From positions 1-11,124 of the forward strand of contig JAEDMC010000102.1 in assembly GCA_016303225.1 (NCBI GenBank): a stretch of DNA of 11,124 bases, read 5' to 3'. The notes beneath the pieces are model-generated. The model had not been told where the DNA came from. It saw only the letters and a program-made list of their open reading frames with translations, and ran no database searches. Positions 6,002 to 11,124 of the stretch are shown piece by piece; position 1 is the first letter of the stretch; the number at the start of each line of letters is the position of its first letter. Origin of the DNA: Kiritimatiellia bacterium (GTDB taxonomy: Bacteria > Verrucomicrobiota > Kiritimatiellia > RFP12 > UBA1067). A program made the position numbers and the translations under genes.

Positions 6002-7117
6002 TCAGGCCGCCGAGGGGAGCGGCTCCGGCAGCTCCCAGCGGAACGCCCGGCAGCGGCGCACCGACCGCGTACCCGCCCGCGGGAAGCGCTCCGGGAGCCC
6101 GGCAACGGCCCTTTGGACAAACGCCTTGTCGCGTCCGATGAACGCACCCGAAAAAAGTTTCATCGTCGCGCGAATCGCCTGTGACGCGCGATAGACGCCT
6201 CCGCCGTCACTGCACTTCTCATCCTCGTCGTCGTAATCATCCAGCATCTCCTTCAGAGCCTCTGGCGTGAGCGAATCGGGAAGCCTGTCGGCATAGGCCG
6301 CCTCGAGCTTCATCCGCACCTCCTCCCACGGACAGCCAAGCATGCGCTCGTACATCCGGCGGCAGTAGCCGGAGTGCTCCCCAGCCCCCGAGACCGCCAG
6401 CGCATAGCTGCTCCACTTCCAGTCCGCCGGCGAGGCGACGAGCTTCGCCTTCACCGGATTGTAGCCGATGTAGGCGGAGACGATCGTCTTGACGACGGCG
6501 TCCTTCTCGACGACGCCGCTGTAGAAGCGCCCCTCCCAGAGGTTGCCGGTGTGCTTGTACGTGTCGTTGTACCACATGCTGATCCGCTCCTTGAGGGTCT
6601 TCAAATACTGGGAGAGGTTGTACATCCGGCGGCAGTATCGTTCCTTCTCCCGGTCGACCTGGTCGCCGTGTCCGTGTTCGCGGAGTAGCTCCCAGGTCCT
6701 TCCCTTCGCTTCGGCGCGGTCCGGCCCGTAGAGGTGCACGAGGCGTCCGAGCATCTCCTCGTCGTCGAGCATAAAGCCGAGCGACGGACGAGGAACCTGG
6801 GGACAGTCCCCGCCGGGAGACCAGAGGGGCGCGCGGCATTCGGGCGGGCGCATGCCGAAGGCGTAGGCGCAGGGCTCGTCGTCGGGATCGAGCCAGTAGC
6901 GCTCGGGGACGGGCGGCACGTGGACGAAGAGGTGCAGGTGGTTGTCCATGATCGCGAACGACCAGACCTCGACGCCGCTGAAGGCGGCGACGGATACGAT
7001 CCATTCGAGTATCTGGTCCTTGATGATGTCTTCCGCGAGGAGCATCGCGCGGTTGGCGATGCGGGCGGTGACGTGGTAGATGCCGTCGTAGACGGACACG
7101 CGGTTCTTTCTTGCCAT
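6002..7117 (-). CDS. REP-associated tyrosine transposase (RAYT, IS200/Y1-like)
   Basis: Single-strand DNA transposase of the HUH/Y1 superfamily, thought to mobilise short REP palindromes. The protein has 371 residues. The N-terminus MARKNRVSVYDGIYHVTARI and the HUH metal motif MDNHLHLFVHV (57-67, His60 and His62) are diagnostic. The helical part SQYLKTLKERISMWYN (169-184) is followed by TGNLWEGRFYS and YIGYNPVKAKLVASP, which are standard in RAYTs. Tyr171 and Tyr183 are candidate nucleophiles; I cannot choose between them. Residues about 68-113 form a proline-rich insertion between the HUH motif and the next helix, and part of it (101-109) is encoded by a REP copy. ATG 7117 is preferred: it starts the conserved N-terminus and has AAAGGA upstream (CGAAAGGACAACACCT). 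REP copies lie on both sides. The C-terminus after about 325 looks degenerate, but the frame is open. Confidence 0.88.
   Translation of the reverse strand: MARKNRVSVYDGIYHVTARIANRAMLLAEDIIKDQILEWIVSVAAFSGVEVWSFAIMDNHLHLFVHVPPVPERYWLDPDDEPCAYAFGMRPPECRAPLWSPGGDCPQVPRPSLGFMLDDEEMLGRLVHLYGPDRAEAKGRTWELLREHGHGDQVDREKERYCRRMYNLSQYLKTLKERISMWYNDTYKHTGNLWEGRFYSGVVEKDAVVKTIVSAYIGYNPVKAKLVASPADWKWSSYALAVSGAGEHSGYCRRMYERMLGCPWEEVRMKLEAAYADRLPDSLTPEALKEMLDDYDDEDEKCSDGGGVYRASQAIRATMKLFSGAFIGRDKAFVQRAVAGLPERFPRAGTRSVRRCRAFRWELPEPLPSAA
6799..6811. repeat. REP copy inside the RAYT coding sequence
   Basis: GGGGACAGTCCCC on the plus strand is a perfect 13-base palindrome with a single-base centre. It lies in frame in the transposase gene and contributes to PGGDCPQVP (residues 101-109). 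It has the same core and orientation as the pair at 5769 and 5793. Confidence 0.85.
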
Positions 7118-7171
7118 AGGTGTTGTCCTTTCGTTGCGTCCAGGCCGAGAGCCCGCGGCAACTGCGCCGCA

Positions 7172-7183
7172 GGGACTGTCCCC
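7172..7183. repeat. REP copy upstream of the RAYT gene, inverted
   Basis: GGGACTGTCCCC is the reverse complement of the REP core at 5769. It lies about 55 bases upstream of the RAYT start, extended by CC and CGCCGG. With the copy at 7304 it forms the 5' side of the inverted REP arrangement around the gene. Confidence 0.8.
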
Positions 7184-7230
7184 CCGCCGGACAAAGGACA
7201 TTATGGCAAAAAAGAAGAAAAGAAAACTTT

Positions 7231-7280
7231 AGACAATCTAGAGATAATCTCAAGGTTTCTCAAGACTTCTCGAGACAAGA
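7231..7280. repeat. 10-bp-period quasi-repeat
   Basis: Five consecutive 10-base blocks resemble one another (CAAGGTTTCT, CAAGACTTCT and CGAGACAAGA are the clearest). It is AT-richer than its surroundings and lies between the two REP copies upstream of the RAYT gene. The period is close to one DNA helical turn. No function is assigned. Confidence 0.5.
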
Positions 7281-7303
7281 TCTACACGGAAGGAGCGGCA
7301 AAC

Positions 7304-7338
7304 GGGGGACTGTCCCCGTCTGCTTGTCCCCGTCTGCT
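7304..7338. repeat. REP copy with a 14-bp tandem duplication
   Basis: GGGGGACTGTCCCC (7304-7317) is an inverted REP core. Its right half and flank, TGTCCCCGTCTGCT (7311-7324), is duplicated exactly at 7325-7338, so the second unit is a half-palindrome. It ends 7 bases before the pdxT stop and could act as a weak hairpin after the pdxST transcript, although no T-run follows. Confidence 0.8.
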
Positions 7339-7345
7339 TAAGCGC

Positions 7346-7918
7346 TTACTGCGCTTGCGCCGCCGTATCGAGGAAGAGCTGATGAAAGCTTCGATCCTCG
7401 TCAAGTTCCGGATGGAACGCGGCGGCGATAATGTTTTTTTGACGGACGGCTACGGGCACGCCGTCGAGGACGACTAAAGGTTCGACGCCATTGCCCAGCT
7501 TTGTGATTTTTGGCGCTCTAATGAAGCTTAATGGAATTTCCGCCCCGCCCAACAAGGGGGCCTGGGCGTGAAAGCTGCCGAGTTGCCGGCCGTAGGCGTT
7601 GCGTTCCACGGTCAAGTCGAGAGCGGCGAAATGGACTGTGCTTTCGGAGCAAATCGATTTGGCCAGAAGAATCAGTCCCGCGCACGTTCCTAAAACAGGC
7701 AGTCCGCTGACGATTTTTTCGCGTAGCGGTTCGAACAAGCCGAGTTCGCGCAGCAACTTGCCTTGCACGGTGGATTCGCCGCCAGGCAGAATCAGGGCGT
7801 CGAAAGGCTTGGATAGGTCTCGCAGTTCACGGATTTCGAACGGCGTGGCGCCGAGTTCGGCCACCCGCCGTTCGTGTTCGATGAACGCGCCTTGCAGCGC
7901 CAATACCCCAACGAACAT
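7346..7918 (-). CDS. pdxT: PLP synthase glutaminase subunit PdxT
   Basis: Class I glutamine amidotransferase that hydrolyses glutamine and channels ammonia to PdxS for pyridoxal 5'-phosphate synthesis in the DXP-independent route. It acts in the cytosolic PdxS-PdxT complex. The protein has 190 residues, the usual length. Visible: GVLALQGAFIEH (4-15), LILPGGEST (42-50), the nucleophile elbow GTCAGL with Cys79, the NAYGRQLGSF block (107-116), and the catalytic pair His169/Glu171 in AAFHPE. ATG 7918 fits the family start and has AAGGGA nine bases upstream; an in-frame TTG at 7927 leaves no room for that site. It begins 13 bases after pdxS, so the two are surely cotranscribed. All catalytic residues are present. 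Confidence 0.96.
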   Translation of the reverse strand: MFVGVLALQGAFIEHERRVAELGATPFEIRELRDLSKPFDALILPGGESTVQGKLLRELGLFEPLREKIVSGLPVLGTCAGLILLAKSICSESTVHFAALDLTVERNAYGRQLGSFHAQAPLLGGAEIPLSFIRAPKITKLGNGVEPLVVLDGVPVAVRQKNIIAAAFHPELDEDRSFHQLFLDTAAQAQ

Positions 7919-7931
7919 TGCCGACAATCCC

Positions 7932-8804
7932 TTATTTGCCGCGTTCGGCCATCAGCAGCTGGATTTCGCTCTCGTTGATGCCGACCATCGCCTCGCCGAG
8001 ATCTTCCGACACTTCCGCAACGACTTTCGGATCGTTGAAGTTGGTTACGGCCTTGACAATGGCGGCGGCGCGCTTGGCCGGATTGCCGCTCTTGAAAATA
8101 CCAGAGCCCACAAAAACGCCTTCCGCGCCGAGCTGCATCATCAGTGCCGCATCGGCCGGAGTTGCCACGCCGCCGGCGGCGAAGTTTACGACCGGCAGCT
8201 TGCCGTGGTCGTGCACATACTTCAGCAGTTGCACGCAGACGCGCAATTCCTTTGCGGCTTCATAGATTTCATCGTCCTTGAGCGAAACGACGCGGCGGAT
8301 TTCCGATTGCATCATGCGCATGTGGCGAACGGCCTGGACAACGTCGCCCGTGCCTGGTTCGCCTTTGGTGCGGATCATGGCTGCGCCTTCGGAAATGCGG
8401 CGCAAGGCTTCGCCAAGATCTTTCGCTCCGCAGACGAATGGGACTTTGAATTTCGTTTTGTCGATGTGCAATTTGTCGTCGGCCGGCGAAAGCACTTCGC
8501 TCTCGTCGATGTAATCGATTTCGATTGCTTCGAGAACTTGCGCTTCGGCGAAATGCCCGATGCGGCACTTGGCCATTACCGGAATTGAAACGGCCGCCTG
8601 GATGCCCTTGATCATCTTCGGATCGCTCATACGCGCCACCCCGCCGGCAGCGCGGATATCCGCCGGGATGCGCTCGAGCGCCATGACCGCACAAGCGCCT
8701 GCCGCTTCGGCGATTTTAGCCTGTTCGGGAGTGGTTACATCCATAATCACGCCACCCTTGAGCATTTGGGCGAGATTCTTGTTGAGTTCGTAACGGTTTT
8801 CCAT
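7932..8804 (-). CDS. pdxS: PLP synthase lyase subunit PdxS
   Basis: Catalytic subunit that makes pyridoxal 5'-phosphate from ribose 5-phosphate, glyceraldehyde 3-phosphate and ammonia. It is a (beta/alpha)8 barrel forming a dodecamer that docks PdxT. The protein has 290 residues, against about 294 in B. subtilis. The nearly invariant family sequence is easy to follow: KGGVIMDVTTPEQA (16-29, Asp22), MALERIPADIRAAGGVARM (41-59), MAKCRIGH with Lys79 (binds the pentose), IDYIDESEVL (96-105), IRTKGEPGTG with Lys147 (second lysine), and FAAGGVATPADAA with GSGIF later. ATG 8804 has AAAGGA ten bases upstream and gives the family N-terminus. First gene of the pdxST operon, divergent from pdxR. Intact. 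Confidence 0.97.
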   Translation of the reverse strand: MENRYELNKNLAQMLKGGVIMDVTTPEQAKIAEAAGACAVMALERIPADIRAAGGVARMSDPKMIKGIQAAVSIPVMAKCRIGHFAEAQVLEAIEIDYIDESEVLSPADDKLHIDKTKFKVPFVCGAKDLGEALRRISEGAAMIRTKGEPGTGDVVQAVRHMRMMQSEIRRVVSLKDDEIYEAAKELRVCVQLLKYVHDHGKLPVVNFAAGGVATPADAALMMQLGAEGVFVGSGIFKSGNPAKRAAAIVKAVTNFNDPKVVAEVSEDLGEAMVGINESEIQLLMAERGK

Positions 8805-8897
8805 AGTCAAACTGTCCTTTCCTAACGATTGGCCAATATGATACAATTATTTCTGACCTTATTAAATAGCCAGATTAGAATAAAATAACAAGACCAG
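8805..8897. promoter_or_regulatory. Divergent pdxS/pdxR control region with a candidate operator
   Basis: These 93 AT-rich bases separate pdxS (leftward) from the regulator (rightward). They contain the perfect palindrome ATTGGCCAAT (8828-8837), lying between the pdxS ribosome binding site and the centre of the region. For pdxS, TATCAT on the minus strand is a possible -10 just upstream of the palindrome. For pdxR, TAGAAT (8876-8881) is a possible -10, giving a leader of about 10 bases without a Shine-Dalgarno. By analogy with known PdxR regulators, repression of its own gene and activation of pdxST would be expected. The sites are guesses. Confidence 0.45.
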
Positions 8898-9983
8898 ATG
8901 AAGAAGTATCTTAAACTTTTCGAGCGCCTGCGCACCGCGATTATCTCGGGCGGTTATGCGTTCGGTTCGCGCTTGCCGTCGAAGCGGGCTATGGCCAACG
9001 AGACCGGCAATAGCATCGTCACCGTTGAGCATGCCTATGAACTGTTGTGTGATGAGGGTTATGCCTGCGCGAGCGAGCGCAGTGGATTTTTCGTGGCTTA
9101 TCGTGCCGAAGGTTTCGCCGAACCTGCGCGCATGGCCAAGCCGACAGTTGTGCGAGTGAATGCCGATCATCACCGAGAGCCCGGCAACTTTCCTTTTACC
9201 GTCATGGCGCGAACCGTCCGCGGCGTCATGGCGCGGTACGGCGAGCGGTTGTTTGTCAAATCGCCAAACATGGGGCTCGTTGAACTGCGTTCGGCAGTGG
9301 CGTCGTATCTTGCCCGCCGGAAGAATCTGCAGATCGATCCTTCGCAGATAGTCATCGGTTCGGGGGCAGAATATCTCTATGGACTGCTGGCGCAGATGTT
9401 TCGGGACAAGACGATTGGGGTTGAAGATCCGGCGTATGCCAAAATCTGCGAAGTCTACACTGCCCATGGCGTCAACACCCTGTCGCTGAAGCTGGGAGAG
9501 CGCGGTATTCTTGACGAGGAGTTGGAACGGAGCGGTTTTGCGATTTTGCATGTTACCCCTTACCGTAGCTACCCTACGGGTGTATCCGCCGATGCCTCCA
9601 AACGTCACGCTTACGTGCGCTGGGCCCATCGTCGCGACGGCATTCTGATCGAGGATGATTTCGAATCGGAGTTCGCCCGAGCTCCCAGCGGGGCAGAGAC
9701 GCTTTTCGCGCTCGATGGCGGCCGGCGCGTTATTTATCTTAACACTTTTTCGAAAACGATTGCTCCCTCGCTACGTATCGGGTATATGGTCTTACCGAAG
9801 GAGCTCTTGACGCTCTATGCACGAAAAGTCGGCTTCTATTCCTGCACCGTGCCAGTTTTCGACCAGCTTTTTCTGGCTGATTTGATCGACAGTGGCGATT
9901 TCGAGCGGCATCTCAACCGCTTGCGCCGACGGCTGGAAACGATAAGGTCGAGCCCCCGATTGACCGACATCCACACGCCGTGA
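8898..9983 (+). CDS. pdxR: MocR/PdxR-type regulator, C-terminally truncated
   Basis: Regulator with a GntR winged helix joined to a fold-type I aminotransferase-like domain. PdxR proteins sense PLP and control pdxST, which fits its divergent position. Residues 1-70 hold the winged helix (GSRLPSKRAMANETGNSIVT, then AYELLCDEGYACASERSGFFV). The aminotransferase part starts near 105: GLVELRSAVASYLARRK, IVIGSGAEYLYGLLAQMF, EDPAYAKI, HVTPYRSYPTG, LIEDDFESEF and the PLP-lysine motif NTFSKTIAPSLRIGY. The family runs to about 450-480 residues. Here homology stops at FERHLNRLRRRLE (near residue 346) and is followed by about 15 unrelated residues (TIRSSPRLTDIHTP) and a stop. The C-terminal subdomain that completes the cofactor and effector pocket is missing. 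Neither other frame continues the family. It may be a pseudogene, or keep DNA binding without normal sensing. Confidence 0.85.
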   Translation: MKKYLKLFERLRTAIISGGYAFGSRLPSKRAMANETGNSIVTVEHAYELLCDEGYACASERSGFFVAYRAEGFAEPARMAKPTVVRVNADHHREPGNFPFTVMARTVRGVMARYGERLFVKSPNMGLVELRSAVASYLARRKNLQIDPSQIVIGSGAEYLYGLLAQMFRDKTIGVEDPAYAKICEVYTAHGVNTLSLKLGERGILDEELERSGFAILHVTPYRSYPTGVSADASKRHAYVRWAHRRDGILIEDDFESEFARAPSGAETLFALDGGRRVIYLNTFSKTIAPSLRIGYMVLPKELLTLYARKVGFYSCTVPVFDQLFLADLIDSGDFERHLNRLRRRLETIRSSPRLTDIHTP

Positions 9984-10189
9984 CCTGGGGCCGAACTTGG
10001 GTGCAACGAGATTTTTATACAGAGTCAATTAGATGACATCCAGTTTCATGCCGCGCAATCGACCTGTCGGAGGTCTTTGACGAGATGTTCGAAGAACTAC
10101 CGGTTGAAGTGAATCCGGCTCATGATCCCACCCGCCGCCAGTGCCTCCAGCACCGCCGCGCAAGCCGCGACGAGAACACATCATGTCCT
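9984..10189. other. Unassigned sequence between truncated pdxR and the intron 3' end
   Basis: No complete gene is seen. Two short frames on opposite strands look partly protein-like: on the minus strand 10097-10180 encodes 27 residues ending AAGGIMSRIHFNR and a stop, and on the plus strand the same DNA reads IDLSEVFDEMFEELPVEVNP. At most one can be real and neither is recognised. The stretch is the foreign sequence that replaced the end of pdxR and forms the 3' flank of the intron remnant. Confidence 0.4.
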
Positions 10190-10277
10190 GTAGAGTAGAG
10201 ACCCACGCCTCGGCGTTGCCACCGATGCGACTTCCCCCTCATCAAACCGTACGTGTGGATTTCCCGCATGCGGCTTT
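10190..10277 (-). mobile_element. Orphan 3' end of a group II intron (domains V and VI)
   Basis: On the minus strand 10277-10244 is a 34-base domain V-like hairpin. It begins AAAGCCGCATGCGG with the catalytic AGC, continues with GAAA at the tip, and ends CACACGTACGGTTT; the outer AGCCG/CGGTT helix is intact. It is followed by GATGAGGGGGAAGTCGCAT, then a domain VI-like stem CGGTG-GCAA-CGCCG with an unpaired A as candidate branch point, and a terminus GTCTCTACTCTAC, which is typical of bacterial group II introns. The upper part of the domain V stem has one or two mismatches. Upstream, at higher coordinates, no reverse transcriptase frame is present, and within 200 bases an unrelated inverted-repeat element begins. 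The intron is a fragment and cannot splice or move by itself. Confidence 0.72.
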
Positions 10278-10468
10278 CCTTCGAGTACTTTTCCTGTTGC
10301 CATGTTACGCATATTATACCCCGCCTTCCAGTAGCCAATACAACACTCGTTGCGTAGCATAGTCAGGCAAGTACTTTCTTGTGATTTTTTGGCAGTATAG
10401 CAGTTTTCAGTTCGGCTTGTAAAGCGGGCTTCAGCCGAAGGCTTCGCCTGATGTGCACCGAATACCAA
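10278..10468. other. Gene-free stretch upstream of the intron fragment
   Basis: This AT-richer 190-base stretch would correspond to intron domain IV or the end of a maturase gene if the intron were intact, but no maturase sequence is recognisable. On the minus strand it carries GGGGTATAATATG, a -10-like match at 10313-10318 that may be fortuitous. A short GAAGGC/GCCTTC-type hairpin lies near 10425-10450. Confidence 0.35.
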
Positions 10469-10550
10469 GCCTGCCCGGGAGGACGGATGGAGCTGTCCCC
10501 ACAAAGGGCGTCGCGAAGTGGCGAAGCGGAACCCGCCCTCCCGGGCAGGC
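10469..10550. repeat. 82-bp element with 14-bp perfect inverted ends
   Basis: GCCTGCCCGGGAGG (10469-10482) is exactly complementary to CCTCCCGGGCAGGC (10537-10550), with 54 bases between them. The interior holds GGGCG/CGCCC arms and GGAGCTGTCCCC (10489-10500), which differs from the REP core in reverse complement by two bases. It has no coding capacity. It resembles a MITE or compound REP. It ends 22 bases before the stop of the IS30 fragment, so it could instead be that element's end or its insertion target. Confidence 0.7.
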
Positions 10551-10572
10551 CAGTTCAAAGAGAGATGCGGCG

Positions 10573-10776
10573 TCAGGCCGCGGCAAGGATGTGGCGGTGC
10601 AGGAGCGCCGTGAACGCCTCGCGGGGCGTGCGCCAGTTCAGGCACTTGAGCGGACGGTCGTTGAGTATGCGGTCGATCCGCCTCATCTCCTCGTCGAGGA
10701 TGGCGTCGAACGGACTGCCCTTGGGCAGGATCTTGCGCACGACGCCGTTGCGGTTCTCGTTCGTCCCGCGCTTCCA
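10573..10776 (-). pseudogene. IS30-family transposase, C-terminal fragment
   Basis: Sixty-seven residues and a stop match the end of the IS30 DDE integrase domain: WKRGTNENRNGVVRKILPKG carries the third catalytic acid (the Glu of TNEN), followed by an FDAI.DEE..RID segment and the typical ILNDRPLKCLNWRTPREAF. A full IS30 transposase is about 300-380 residues; the helix-turn-helix and both catalytic aspartates are missing. Upstream in the same frame the sequence turns into Arg/Trp-rich non-homologous residues, so a junction lies next to 10776. It is inactive. Confidence 0.85.
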
Positions 10777-10906
10777 CCTCCGCCGCGACCATCCGCGACA
10801 TCTGCTTCGCGGTGGGGAAACCCTGCTCCGGGTGCCACTCCCTTATGCCCATGCCGCGCAAGAGGGACGTCAACTTGTCCCACTGCGGAAATGCGATTAG
10901 TCGCAT
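10775..10906 (-). pseudogene. 5' fragment of an unidentified gene, fused to the IS30 remnant
   Basis: An ATG at 10906 has a strong ribosome binding site (AAGGGAGG, four bases upstream). It opens 44 residues of plausible protein beginning MRLIAFPQWDKLTSLLRGMG and containing WHPEQGFPTAKQMSRMVAAE. It then runs into the IS30 fragment in a different frame; the residues read on from there are an artefact. I do not recognise the family. The ribosome binding site and sensible composition suggest a real gene start that lost its remainder to the junction. Confidence 0.45.
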
Positions 10907-11124
10907 ATGGCCTCCCTTCGGGTGTGGTAGGTGAAAAGGCGCTGTGGCGAAACGCCGCGCCAGGGCATAAGATGTTTATTGCCGCCGAATCAGACTTTTC
11001 CGGCGGCAAATTGAAACGGAATCGTGGCAGAATTAACCTGACAAATTGGATGTAATTCATCAAGGTAAAATAGTGTCTGCCCATAAAAGTCTCGATCCAG
11101 CGGCAGGTGCGGGGTTTCTCGCCG
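10907..11124. other. Non-coding right end with a 9-bp inverted repeat
   Basis: No gene is seen. TTGCCGCCG (10979-10987) and CGGCGGCAA (11001-11009) are perfect inverted arms around a 13-base loop. No T-run follows on either strand, so an intrinsic terminator is unlikely. The stretch is the upstream region of the unidentified gene fragment at 10906. Confidence 0.5.

Noticed and set aside
5760..7338. CRISPR array
   Set aside because: The repeats are short palindromes at irregular spacing without uniform spacers and flank a RAYT gene; no cas gene is present.
8862..9629. Long frame on the minus strand opposite pdxR
   Set aside because: The plus-strand frame has the complete winged helix and aminotransferase motifs; this one has none.
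10097..10180. A 27-residue gene remnant ending SRIHFNR
   Set aside because: It is short, without a start codon, and the opposite strand reads equally protein-like; not enough to call a gene.
10181..10906. A single 241-residue minus-strand protein
   Set aside because: It joins an unrelated N-terminal fragment to out-of-frame IS30, palindrome and intron sequence; most of its length is low-complexity Arg-rich shadow.
10979..11009. Intrinsic terminator
   Set aside because: The 9-bp stem is good, but no T-run follows on either strand and no gene ends nearby.

Overview
The window looks like chromosomal DNA from a GC-rich, probably host- or gut-associated bacterium. A Kiritimatiellota-like member of the Verrucomicrobiota/PVC group is my best guess. 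The grounds are an E. coli-type PurB, a secreted GH2 glycosidase with a DUF4982-like tail, a RAYT-type transposase with GGGGACAGTCCC palindromes around it, and short quasi-repetitive spacers. No ribosomal or marker gene is present, so this is inference only.

Layout. Positions 1-5745 hold a minus-strand metabolic block: purB (its 3' end lies off the left edge), a 39-residue orphan C-terminal gene remnant, tkt (transketolase) and a secreted GH2 beta-galactosidase-like enzyme. Each of the three intact genes is preceded by an extended -10 promoter of the form TGnTATAAT. The purB promoter is placed for a leaderless mRNA. The tkt promoter begins with the TGA stop codon of the GH2 gene.

Positions 5760-7338 hold a REP/RAYT unit: an IS200-like HUH transposase gene on the minus strand, two tandem REP copies beyond its 3' end, two inverted REP copies beyond its 5' end, and one REP copy inside its own coding sequence, where it is translated.

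Positions 7346-9983 hold a vitamin B6 module: the pdxST operon (PLP synthase lyase and glutaminase subunits) on the minus strand, and a divergent MocR/PdxR-type regulator on the plus strand across a 93-bp AT-rich intergenic region. The regulator lacks roughly the last quarter of its aminotransferase-like domain. The module is visibly less GC-rich in third codon positions than the block to its left.

Positions 9984-11124 are mobile-element debris with no intact gene: an orphan 3' end of a group II intron (domain V, domain VI and the 3' terminus, without the reverse transcriptase), an 82-bp element with 14-bp perfect inverted ends, the last 68 codons of an IS30-family transposase, and the start of an unidentified gene fused to it. 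The pdx module is therefore flanked by mobile elements on both sides, and the end of pdxR was probably lost in a rearrangement there.

I did not find a convincing new multi-gene system. The most unusual items are the RAYT gene carrying its own REP as coding sequence, the repeat-derived insertion in the conserved enzyme PurB, and the promoter architecture.
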